A DNA stretch of 64,000 nucleotides from Candidatus Gastranaerophilales bacterium (GTDB lineage: Bacteria > Cyanobacteriota > Vampirovibrionia > Gastranaerophilales > Gastranaerophilaceae), in NCBI GenBank assembly GCA_944325575.1, contig CALVAR010000002.1:1-64000 (forward strand). The letters run 5' to 3'. Below the pieces are notes generated by a model that had not been told where the DNA came from, ran no database searches, and worked only from the letters and a program-made list of their open reading frames with translations. Every line of letters begins with the position of its first letter. Positions within the stretch are counted from its first letter, which is position 1. Shown here in pieces: positions 55,773-63,654 of the stretch. The position numbers and the translations under genes are program-made.

Positions 55773-56030
55773 GGTAGGTAGCGCAAGCGGTGATGACAAT
55801 TAAATAGTGCATGGGTGAGTGGCACTCTGCCGAGCGGATTTCCGAACGGGTAAAACCCGGGGAGCGAAGTACGAAGTGAGCCAAAGCAAAGCGCAGCGAA
55901 CGACAGTACTGAGCGGGAAGGAAATCCAAGACAGCGTTTTTTGAGATCGCAAATAATCCAAGAAAAACGATTAAGTATCGATTTTTGAGAGGTAGGTAGC
56001 GCAAGCGATAATGACAATTAAATAGTGCAT
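55773..56030 (+). repeat. 218-bp direct repeat ending in the 5' end of tRNA-Lys
   Basis: GGTAGGTAGCGCAAGCG begins at both 55773 and 55991 (period 218). Both copies run through TGACAATTAAATAG and TGCATGGGTGAGTGGC, so the upstream copy includes the first 11 nt of the tRNA (55813-55823) before leaving its sequence, while the second copy continues into the true tRNA. TGACAATTAAATAG also occurs in the tRNA-Arg(ACG) repeats (31086, 31317). Short palindromes fill the middle (CGGATTTCCG). Confidence 0.8.
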
Positions 56031-56102
56031 GGGTGAGTGGCGCAGTGGTAGCGCAGTTGACTCTTAATCAATTGGTCGTGGGTTCGAATCCCACCTCACC
56101 CA
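56031..56102 (+). tRNA. tRNA-Lys (anticodon CTT)
   Basis: A complete cloverleaf: acceptor GGGTGAG paired with CTCACCC, D stem GCGC/GCGC with AGTGGTA loop, anticodon stem GTTGA/TCAAT around CTCTTAA (anticodon CTT, codon AAG), T stem GTGGG/CCCAC with TTCGAAT loop, discriminator A. CCA is not encoded. A terminator hairpin follows directly. Confidence 0.93.
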
Positions 56103-56112
56103 AAGCTAATAG

Positions 56113-56138
56113 AAAAGAGGGCGTAAGCCCTCTTTTTT
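56113..56138 (+). terminator. Terminator of tRNA-Lys
   Basis: AAAAGAGGGC-GTAA-GCCCTCTTTTTT forms a perfect 10-bp stem with a T-run, 11 bp after the tRNA. Confidence 0.9.
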
Positions 56139-56420
56139 GCATCATTCGAACCCACGACCGTGGGATAATTTATAATCGCATCGCAAGCGATGCTTGGTCC
56201 CGCCTCACCCAAAAAACTTTTGAGTAACAAAAATTACGAGGCTTGTGCCTCGTTTTTTGTTACTCAAAAGCATACAGATGTGAAAAATACCGCTAAAACG
56301 AGAAGTTTTACCGGTATTTTGGAACTGGACGACAGACTGTTGTCGGATTGGTATACTGCCAAACAATAGTTTTGTATGGCGGATTTACCAATCCGACTAT
56401 CTTCCCGTAAAATACGTATT
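56139..56420. repeat. Palindrome mosaic downstream of tRNA-Lys
   Basis: No gene in this stretch. It holds an inverted T-arm copy of the tRNA (TTCGAACCCACGACCGTGGG, 56143-56162), a direct copy of its 3' end (CCTCACCCA, 56203-56211), a long palindrome CTTTTGAGTAACAAAAA...TTTTTGTTACTCAAAAG (56217-56270) with an inner CGAGGC-TTGT-GCCTCG stem, AAAATACCG...CGGTATTTT, and CGGATTGGTA...TACCAATCCG with inner TGCCA...TGGCG. Confidence 0.78.
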
Positions 56421-56531
56421 TGTACATAATATATGTGATTGGCAATGTTGTATGGGTAAAAAATTCAGCTAAAGATTTATTATCAACATTTATGCTAAGA
56501 TTTTTATATAGGTAGCTGGTGATAAAGATAT

Positions 56532-57434
56532 ATGAATAAAAACGGCATAATTTGGGGACATATTTTAGCTCTTTTTACTTCATTTATATGGGGCACAACA
56601 TTTATTTCAACAAAAATTTTGCTAAAAGAATTTCACCCTGTTGAAATATTGTTTATAAGGTTTGTGCTGGCAATAATTATTCTGTGGATAATATGCCCTA
56701 AACAGACTCAAAAAACAACAAAATTGCAGGAAGTACTTTTTGCCGTGGCAGGCTTAACCGGGATTTGCCTTTATTACCTGCTGGAAAATACGGCGTTAAT
56801 ATACACTCTTGCCGCAAATGTCGGTGTGATAGGATGTGTCTCTCCTTTATTTACAGCTATTATAGTTTATCTGTTTTATAAAGACAGAGAAAAAATAAGC
56901 GTTAACTTTTTGATAGGATTTTTGTTATCAATTGTCGGTATATCTTTTATCATGTTTAACGGTATGAGTATCCATCTGAACCCTATCGGTGATATGCTGG
57001 CAATAATAGCGGCTCTGACCTGGTCTGTTTATTCTGTTTTGATAAAGAGACTTACAAATTACGGGTTTTCAATAATATACATAACCAAAAAGACTTTTTT
57101 ATACGGAATTATATTTATGATACCGTTTTTATGTTTTTCTGATTGCCATTTTGGATTGGCAAGATTTTTAAACCCTGTTAATGCTCTAAATCTGCTGTTT
57201 TTGGGATGCTGCGCTTCGGCAATATGTTTTGCCTCATGGTCAAAGGCTATAAAACTTTTGGGAACAATAAAATCAAGTGCATATATATATTTGATTCCGT
57301 TTATTACAATAGTTGCAGCCACTTTGATTTTAAAAGAACCAGTAAGCCGTTTTTTGATTATAGGCACATTTTTGACCTTAGGCGGATTGATTATTTCCGA
57401 ATGTGATTCCGATAAGAATTATTATAAAAATTGA
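56532..57434 (+). CDS. EamA/DMT-superfamily transporter
   Basis: A 300-residue inner-membrane protein with ten hydrophobic helices arranged as two EamA repeats. WGTTFISTKILLKEFHPVEILFIRF in helices 1-2 and the second repeat from about residue 150 (GDMLAIIAALTWSVYSVLIK) match the family. EamA members export amino acids or other metabolites; the substrate is unknown. No clear ribosome-binding site precedes the ATG; GGTAGCTGG lies 14 nt upstream. Confidence 0.88.
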   Translation: MNKNGIIWGHILALFTSFIWGTTFISTKILLKEFHPVEILFIRFVLAIIILWIICPKQTQKTTKLQEVLFAVAGLTGICLYYLLENTALIYTLAANVGVIGCVSPLFTAIIVYLFYKDREKISVNFLIGFLLSIVGISFIMFNGMSIHLNPIGDMLAIIAALTWSVYSVLIKRLTNYGFSIIYITKKTFLYGIIFMIPFLCFSDCHFGLARFLNPVNALNLLFLGCCASAICFASWSKAIKLLGTIKSSAYIYLIPFITIVAATLILKEPVSRFLIIGTFLTLGGLIISECDSDKNYYKN

Positions 57435-57519
57435 TATCGTATCTTATTGACAGATTGATTAATCTGTAATCTCAAGTATTGCAAACAACACGCTATTAGT
57501 GGTTAGCCACATAAAATAC

Positions 57520-60015
57520 CTATATCCAGATTTTGTTTTTGGAAACTTTTTGAAACTTCATTATATTAAATTTTGCTTTTAAAAGCTCTTTTCTGCCTTC
57601 GGGATTTTTGGTAAAAATTATGTTTAAATACCCCAGCACCGGCTCCAAATGTTTTTCTAATATTACTACTCTGGGCTTTTTGGCGCCGATTATGTCGGGA
57701 ACAGACAAATATTTATATGTATTTGTTTTTATATTTTCTTTTTTTAGAATATATCTGTTGTTTTTGGGCGGTTCAAAAAGTTCATTTAAAGTTTTTATAA
57801 ATAAATTTCTTTCGTAGTTTGAACAATTTAATAAAGTTAAATATAAATCGCATGTACGTTTTTGATTATCAAAACTTATTTTGTTAAATAATTTTATTTT
57901 GTCGTAAGAAGAAAGAATAATATTTGTTTCACACATTGTTTTTAATACAGCATCTGCAATATTAAAAATATCTCTGTTAGTATATTCTATATACTTTTGA
58001 CCGATAAAATTTCTTATAGATCTCAAAAAACGATTTTCATATCCGAAATAGTAAATACCGGGCAGTTTTATATTTTGTATTTGTGTGGTTTCATATACCT
58101 GCGGACGGATTTTTGATTCGGAAATCACACTTTCCTTAAAAACTTGCTCCCATTTTTTTGACAAATCCTTTTTGTGAGAGGCTCTTATTTTTGAATACTC
58201 ATTCAAATTTTTGCAATCGGATTTTTCTACGAGACTCATATCATAACCAAGCCTTTTTAAACCGTTTTGGATTTTGTTATCAATAAAACTTACTCCTTCA
58301 AAAGTCTCAAAACGTTTTTTGATTATTTGCATATCGAAACTTTCTTCTCCATCTGCAAGAGAGACAAGATGCCAGATATCTGCCGTTTTTTGCGGGTTAT
58401 TTTTGTTTATGCGTAAAGCCCGGCCTCTTATTTGATTTGAGAGCATAAAAGATCCGACTGTGCTTGCGATAATTAGAGTATTGACACACGGCGCATCCCA
58501 GCCTTCTCCCAGTAAAGCCTGCGTCCCGATTATAATATTGAATTGTCCGGCAGAAAACATCTCTGTTATAACAGGAACAATATTCACACTGCCGTAAGTT
58601 TCTATTCTTATATAGCCGGGCTTATATTTTGCGGTAAGAATATTTTCTTTGTTAAGATTATATTTACAAATCAAACAATCAAGCGCGGCTTTTGAGCTTT
58701 CGGGTATAACGATTAAAGAGCCCGTTAAAATTGCTATTTTATTATCCGGTATAGTCTTACATAAATTATCAAAGACGGAAACTACGTTAAGACCGATTGT
58801 CTTATTTGCTCCTATATAATCAAGCAGTACAACTTCTCTTAAATCTTCACCGCATAATTCTGATTCAAGTTGTGTAATTTCTTGTATTGCGTTAAGTTTA
58901 TTGAGACTTCGTGCATATATTTTCTTTAAATCTTCTACGCCTTTGAAATCAACGGACACAGAAGTTTTTAATAAATGATGTTCTTTTAATTTTGATTTTA
59001 TTAGATCAACATTTTTAAAATATTTTTTATACTTGCCCAGTATACCGTTAAAAAGCACTTCTGCCATATCATAATCAAAAACAGGTATTTGTTCTTTTGT
59101 CAGGCATAAAAATTCAGTCAATACAACGGCCTCTATACACATATCGTCAATGGATAACAAATATGAAATAAGAGCAATTGTAAAGTCCTGATTGTCATAT
59201 ATTAATTCAATATTGTTTTCATAATCACTGACAAAAGCAGATGTTTTTACTGCATATGAAAAATCAGAGCTTTTATTTAAGTAATCAAAAAAATTATTTC
59301 TTTCCTTTTCAAAATTGAAAACAAGCTTTTTTTCATCTTCCGATAAATCCGAAAACCATAACAAATCCTGATGCGGGCACAAATCTCCATTTTTTACAAG
59401 TTCGGGAATCGAAATTTCCGCATCAACAGAACCGCATAAAGAATAATAATTGTTCCATTCGGATACGGAAACATCATAAGGCGGAGTTGCCGTGAGTGAT
59501 ACAACCCTGAAATCCGGTGCCGCTAATTCTTTGCACAAATAATCCAAAGAATGATACCATTCTGTTCTCAGATGGTGGGACTCATCAAGTACCAGAGTTT
59601 TAATGCCATGTTTTTTTAACTCTTCTATAAAAATTTTTTTGGATGCATTATCTTTAATAATTGTATGCAGCGATTGATACGTGGAAGAAGTAATTGTTTT
59701 TATATCTTTGATATTTGTGCTTATCCAGCTGCTGTCATCTTCGGGTGTTAAAAAACCTTCCAGTATCCGTTGTTTCCATTGATTTTTTATTGTTATAGTA
59801 GGAGCTAATATCAGAGCAGGTCTGTTCAGCCGTTTAATAAGTTCAATACCAAGAGTAGTTTTGCCTGCTCCGGGCGCGGCTACAACATTCAGTTTGTTAT
59901 CACATAAATGTACACTGATTTCATCTAAAAAGTGCTTTTGATAAGAACGCCAGACTCCCATGAAATGCATGTTCTCAGGCAATTGCTTGAGAAATTTTTC
60001 CTGTGTTTCCGTCAT
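57520..60015 (-). CDS. Superfamily 2 DEAD/DEAH-type helicase, restriction-like
   Basis: An 831-residue protein with an SF2 helicase core: VAAPGAGKTT (Walker A, 45-54), LVLDESHHLR (DESH), SLTATPP, motif V GTQALLGEGWDAPCVN and motif VI NQIRGRALRINK. The insertion between the two RecA lobes is large (about 250 residues). The C-terminal 200 residues are helical and unassigned. The overall plan resembles the helicase subunits of type III restriction and phage-defence systems, but no methylase, nuclease or partner gene adjoins it. AT content is high. A defence role is inference only. Confidence 0.8.
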   Translation of the reverse strand: MTETQEKFLKQLPENMHFMGVWRSYQKHFLDEISVHLCDNKLNVVAAPGAGKTTLGIELIKRLNRPALILAPTITIKNQWKQRILEGFLTPEDDSSWISTNIKDIKTITSSTYQSLHTIIKDNASKKIFIEELKKHGIKTLVLDESHHLRTEWYHSLDYLCKELAAPDFRVVSLTATPPYDVSVSEWNNYYSLCGSVDAEISIPELVKNGDLCPHQDLLWFSDLSEDEKKLVFNFEKERNNFFDYLNKSSDFSYAVKTSAFVSDYENNIELIYDNQDFTIALISYLLSIDDMCIEAVVLTEFLCLTKEQIPVFDYDMAEVLFNGILGKYKKYFKNVDLIKSKLKEHHLLKTSVSVDFKGVEDLKKIYARSLNKLNAIQEITQLESELCGEDLREVVLLDYIGANKTIGLNVVSVFDNLCKTIPDNKIAILTGSLIVIPESSKAALDCLICKYNLNKENILTAKYKPGYIRIETYGSVNIVPVITEMFSAGQFNIIIGTQALLGEGWDAPCVNTLIIASTVGSFMLSNQIRGRALRINKNNPQKTADIWHLVSLADGEESFDMQIIKKRFETFEGVSFIDNKIQNGLKRLGYDMSLVEKSDCKNLNEYSKIRASHKKDLSKKWEQVFKESVISESKIRPQVYETTQIQNIKLPGIYYFGYENRFLRSIRNFIGQKYIEYTNRDIFNIADAVLKTMCETNIILSSYDKIKLFNKISFDNQKRTCDLYLTLLNCSNYERNLFIKTLNELFEPPKNNRYILKKENIKTNTYKYLSVPDIIGAKKPRVVILEKHLEPVLGYLNIIFTKNPEGRKELLKAKFNIMKFQKVSKNKIWI

Positions 60016-60170
60016 TTATAATTGAATCTCTGTATGTTTAATAATATTAATGGTGGTGTTTAAATATTTTATATTTTAACAGAAAATCTTAACCGGAACA
60101 TAATTTGAAATGTGTAATTTTTAATAAGCTTAAAGAATATTACGAAAAAAATAATCCGTTTTAAATATAA

Positions 60171-60205
60171 CTTAAAAAACCGGCATTTAAAGCCGGTTTT
60201 TTAAG
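60171..60205 (-). terminator. Terminator of the 60224 gene
   Basis: CTTAAAAAACCGGC and GCCGGTTTTTTAAG flank ATTTAAA: a perfect 14-bp stem with its A-run and T-run inside the arms. Confidence 0.9.
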
Positions 60206-60223
60206 TTTGTTGAGCAAATTCAC

Positions 60224-60607
60224 TTATTTTGAATAACGTGAAATAAGTTCCTGCGCTGTTGTTTTATCTTTTACGTCGCCTCCGACCAAGCTTCTGAATT
60301 TTCTGCCGAGTTCACCCAGTTCTAAAATTCCGTTAAAGGAAGCTTCTTGCGGAGATTGTGCGCCGTTTGAAAAATTTTGGATAGTGTGTTTACCCATTGT
60401 GAAGTTTGAAAATATTCTACCGTCCGGAGTTTTTCCGTGAATGATAAGGATATCACCTTCATTGGCATGTAATATGTTGTTCAATGCGGTATCGAGCTTC
60501 CTTAACTGTTTATTTTTTGCCGCATAATCGACAACTTCTTTTAATGCTTTTGCTTCAAATTTGGCTCTAAATGATGGAGAAGAATAATTTTTGTTTGATA
60601 TTTCCAT
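60224..60607 (-). CDS. Small protein with N-terminal PSFRAKF motif
   Basis: A 127-residue soluble protein of unknown function. It opens with MEISNKNYSSPSFRAKF, so the shared Phe is at residue 13. The fold pattern (helix, then ILIIHGKTPDGR, then a GKH and a C-terminal helical part) is parallel to that of the 63263 protein, which has LYLFSGKHLDKF. The two may be distant homologues. GGAGG lies 6 nt before the ATG at 60607, decisive over an upstream TTG. Single gene with terminator. Confidence 0.72.
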   Translation of the reverse strand: MEISNKNYSSPSFRAKFEAKALKEVVDYAAKNKQLRKLDTALNNILHANEGDILIIHGKTPDGRIFSNFTMGKHTIQNFSNGAQSPQEASFNGILELGELGRKFRSLVGGDVKDKTTAQELISRYSK

Positions 60608-60762
60608 ATATACCTCCAATTTCCCTGTTTATTTTTTTTCAATTATCTGGATAAATTTATTTTTTACTGAAATAAAACCCGTAAAAATATTTTTTGCTAT
60701 ATGTATAAAAATTAAGAAAATATATTTATATGTTAAAATTTTACTACCGGAATAAATGCTTT

Positions 60763-61803
60763 ATGGATGATTTTGTAAATAAAATATTTAAGAATAAAGT
60801 TTTTGTCGAAGCAAAAATGCAAAAATTCGGCTTTAAAAAGATCGGAGATTCTTTTGTTTATACAAAAAAACTTTTAGATAACCAGTTTGAATTTTATATA
60901 AAGATTTCCGGCACAAAAAATATAGAAACGCGTCTGACTGATATACAAACAAAAGACATTTATACTCTTCATCTTCTGGAAGGTGCAGCGGGTACATTTG
61001 TCGGAGAGGTCAGAGAAGCTTATCGGAATATTCTTGACAAAATAGCTGAAAATTGCTGCAAATCTACATATTTTGTCTTTCCACAGTCAAACAGACTGAC
61101 AGATTTAATAAAAGAAAAATACGGTGATTCTCCGGAATTTTTGTGGGAAAAATTTTCCGGAACCGGCATATTCAGAAATCCTCAAACCAGAAAATGGTAT
61201 GCGGCTATATTAAATATAGATAAGTCAAAAATTGACAAAAAATCAAAAGGTGAAGTTGAAGTTCTCAATATAAAGCTGGATAAGGATGAAGTACAAAATC
61301 TTTTAAAACAAAAAGGTTTTTACCCTGCTTATCATATGAACAAAAAAAGCTGGATAACAATAATCCTTGATGAAACACTGGATGATAAAACAATTATGCA
61401 TTTAATAAAAAAATCTCATATAGTCTCCGGTGGAAATGCAAAAACAGTTAAATCAGAATGGATAGTTCCCGCAAATCCAAAGTATTTTAATTTGGACAAA
61501 GCCTTTGCAAAAAATAAAGAAATATTATGGAAGCAATCAAACAATATACAAGCAGGAGATATGGTATATTTGTATGTTGCGGCACCTGTTAAAGCTATAC
61601 GTTATAAGTGCGAAGTTTTAAAGTCAAATATTCCATATAAGTATGAAGATACAAATTTAAAGATTACCAGAGTGATGAAGATAAAAATGATAGAAAAATA
61701 CAATGATGAGGTATTATCATTTAAAGTATTAAACAAATATGGCATTAAATCCGTAAGAGGAGCGAGAAACATGCCGCATACACTGAGCAGATTGTTAAAA
61801 TAG
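60763..61803 (+). CDS. MmcQ/YjbR-family protein with C-terminal EVE-like domain
   Basis: A 346-residue protein. Residues about 1-215 are a full-length MmcQ/YjbR unit: FVGEVREAYRNIL, FLWEKFSGTGIFRN, RKWYAAILNIDKSK and AYHMNKKSWITIILDETLDD. A second domain (about 230-340) has SEWIVPANPKYFNLDKAF, GDMVYLYVAAP and KCEV, the pattern of an EVE/PUA-like fold that reads modified bases in other proteins. YjbR proteins have a double-wing-like DNA-binding fold. An upstream ATG at 60730 is possible. It stands alone between the SF2 helicase and MarR regions. Confidence 0.82.
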   Translation: MDDFVNKIFKNKVFVEAKMQKFGFKKIGDSFVYTKKLLDNQFEFYIKISGTKNIETRLTDIQTKDIYTLHLLEGAAGTFVGEVREAYRNILDKIAENCCKSTYFVFPQSNRLTDLIKEKYGDSPEFLWEKFSGTGIFRNPQTRKWYAAILNIDKSKIDKKSKGEVEVLNIKLDKDEVQNLLKQKGFYPAYHMNKKSWITIILDETLDDKTIMHLIKKSHIVSGGNAKTVKSEWIVPANPKYFNLDKAFAKNKEILWKQSNNIQAGDMVYLYVAAPVKAIRYKCEVLKSNIPYKYEDTNLKITRVMKIKMIEKYNDEVLSFKVLNKYGIKSVRGARNMPHTLSRLLK

Positions 61804-61830
61804 GAAAATTCTAATTAATTTTATAATGAC

Positions 61831-61853
61831 AAAGAGGGTCTAAGCCCTCTTTT
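61831..61853. terminator. Terminator shared by the YjbR-EVE and MBL genes
   Basis: AAAGAGGG and CCCTCTTTTT pair around TCTAAG. It lies between two convergent genes and has an A-run and a T-run, so it can act in both directions. Confidence 0.8.
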
Positions 61854-62623
61854 TAGTATGTTAAGCATTCGTTATTTTCCGGTATTACAATATTGGGCAG
61901 GTTTAGTGCTTTTATATCTTCTCTTGTGACTGTGAGGTGGCTCACTGTATCAAGGTGGCTTGCTATAATTGTTGTATCTTTAGAAACAAAAGCAGAGACA
62001 GCTTTTAGGTCATCCAGATGCATAATAATATGTTCATTGTTTAAAAGTGTTGCTCCGCAAGCATTAACAATAATCACATCTGGCGAATATTCGTTTATTG
62101 CCTCTTTGACCTCATCACACCAGATTGTATCACCGGCAAGATAAAGTGTTTTTTCGTTATCTGCTTTGAACATAACACCCATTGATTCGTACGGAAATCC
62201 CAGTGATTCGCACATTGCTTTGACTGTTTCACGTTTTCCGTGCTGGCATCCGGTTTTGTATAATTTTATTCCTTCAAAATCCGTTCCATTTTCAGATAAT
62301 ATTCTTACATCATTAAAACCCAGTGATTTGTAAATTTGTGCATCTTTTTCGGATTGGACAAAAAAAGGCAGGTCTTTATCAAGCGCCTCGGCCGCATATT
62401 CATCCCAGTGATCCGGATGATAGTGTGTAACAATCACCGCATCGACATTTACTATTTTTTCTATACTTATTGGTAAATCTATCCTCGGCTGTCTTACTTC
62501 CGAGTGATAAGCTCCTTCGAAACCCGGCATGTATCCTTGGGGACCAAGCCAGGGATCTGTTAAAAACTTTTTGTTGTTATATGTAATTATTAAAGTTGCG
62601 CTTCTAATTTGATGAATTTGCAT
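61853..62623 (-). CDS. MBL-fold hydrolase (UlaG-like)
   Basis: A 256-residue metallo-beta-lactamase-fold protein. HQIRSATLIITY at the start, FLTDPWLGP, VIVTHYHPDHWDEY (HxHxDH), LYLAGDTIWC and ASHLDTVSH supply the metal ligands. This pattern matches the UlaG/UPF0173-related branch of phosphodiesterases and lactonases; the substrate is unknown. AAGGAG precedes the ATG. It is 18 bp after the MarR gene on the same strand, so it is the probable target of that regulator. Confidence 0.88.
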   Translation of the reverse strand: MQIHQIRSATLIITYNNKKFLTDPWLGPQGYMPGFEGAYHSEVRQPRIDLPISIEKIVNVDAVIVTHYHPDHWDEYAAEALDKDLPFFVQSEKDAQIYKSLGFNDVRILSENGTDFEGIKLYKTGCQHGKRETVKAMCESLGFPYESMGVMFKADNEKTLYLAGDTIWCDEVKEAINEYSPDVIIVNACGATLLNNEHIIMHLDDLKAVSAFVSKDTTIIASHLDTVSHLTVTREDIKALNLPNIVIPENNECLTY

Positions 62624-62641
62624 AAGTACTCCTTTTGCCTA

Positions 62642-63103
62642 TTAATTTTTCTTTCGAGGTTTTATTCCTGTTTCAATTATTTTGTTATATTTTTTTAAAA
62701 AATCCAGCACAGATAAAAGCTGGTCTTTTGTAAAGCTTTTTAAATAATTTAGTTCATCATTGCACCATCTGTTATGAATTTTGTTATGTGCAGCAAAAAT
62801 TTGCTCTCCAAGAGATGTTAATCTGTAGTATATCTCTTTTTTATTTTCATCGGACGAATAAGTTTGTATGGCTTCTTTTTTTAATAGCTTTTTTATTATT
62901 CTGCTCACTGCAGCTTTTGATATCTTTAATGAGTGAGCCAGTTTTGTTACATTGGGTTTTTCCAGTTCACCTATAAAATGTATGCAGTGCATTTCGTTGA
63001 TATTATATTCATCCAGAATTCCTCCGGCAATATCTTTGTATAATTTTTCTATTATTTTTCTGTTTTCAAAAAATATATTAATTTGTTCGAGAATCTCAAT
63101 CAT
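62642..63103 (-). CDS. MarR-family transcriptional regulator
   Basis: A 153-residue winged-helix regulator. Residues 45-110 form the DNA-binding core with VTKLAHSLKISKAAVSRIIKKL (recognition helix) and a basic wing SDENKKEIYYRLT. The N- and C-terminal helices form the dimer arm. MarR proteins repress their own operon and release DNA on binding a small ligand. Two 18-bp palindromes flank its promoter, so autoregulation is likely, together with the MBL gene behind it. No ribosome-binding site is seen before the ATG. Confidence 0.9.
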   Translation of the reverse strand: MIEILEQINIFFENRKIIEKLYKDIAGGILDEYNINEMHCIHFIGELEKPNVTKLAHSLKISKAAVSRIIKKLLKKEAIQTYSSDENKKEIYYRLTSLGEQIFAAHNKIHNRWCNDELNYLKSFTKDQLLSVLDFLKKYNKIIETGIKPRKKN

Positions 63104-63122
63104 AATTTGTGTATTAAAAAAA

Positions 63123-63177
63123 TTGTTAACTTGTGAACAATAAAAATTTTAAATTATTATTGTTAACACGTCAACAA
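63123..63177 (-). promoter_or_regulatory. marR promoter with two 18-bp operators
   Basis: On the minus strand, TTGACG (complement of 63169-63174) and TAAAAT (complement of 63146-63151) are 17 bp apart. Two sites of the form TTGTTAAC-x-x-x-x-x-AACAA lie at 63123-63140 and 63160-63177, 37 bp apart. The upstream one overlaps the -35 element, the downstream one lies near the transcription start. This is typical for MarR autorepression. Confidence 0.78.
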
Positions 63178-63262
63178 TTTCGAAGAGGTATCTTTAAAAT
63201 TGTAAGAGCAAAAACTTTTATGTTTGTTTTTTGTATAATAAACAAATCGGAGAAAAATTTTT

Positions 63263-63583
63263 ATGTATACAAATAACATTAATAACAGACAAGCCATACC
63301 TTCTTTCGGAAAATTTATAAAAATTAAAGGGCATACAAAAGCAATTGCTGATTTTCGAGAAGAATTAAAAAGTAATAATGATGTTTTTATATCAATTGCA
63401 AAACAAAAAATTAATGATAAAAGTGTTTTGTATCTTTTTAGCGGCAAACATCTGGATAAGTTTTTGGATTTGATGAGAGAGGTGTATTTTAGAGATTTGA
63501 GAACAAACCCGGAAAAATATTTAAAATCAAAGCCCAAAGAGCTTACTCTTAATCAGGCAAAAAAATTGAATAAGATTTTGTAA
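63263..63583 (+). CDS. Small protein with N-terminal IPSFGK motif
   Basis: A 106-residue soluble protein of unknown function. It opens with MYTNNINNRQAIPSFGK, with the shared Phe at residue 15. The remainder is helix-strand-helix, with DVFISIAKQ, LYLFSGKHLDKF and a Lys/Leu-rich C-terminal helix. It may be a distant homologue of the 60224 protein (same GKH block). CGGAG precedes the ATG by about 12 nt. It is divergent from marR, so the operators might also affect it. Confidence 0.7.
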   Translation: MYTNNINNRQAIPSFGKFIKIKGHTKAIADFREELKSNNDVFISIAKQKINDKSVLYLFSGKHLDKFLDLMREVYFRDLRTNPEKYLKSKPKELTLNQAKKLNKIL

Positions 63584-63654
63584 ACTACTGATAGGCAAAA
63601 TTAATTTGAATTATAATTACAGAGTTGATACATAAAAATTTGAGAAATACTTAG

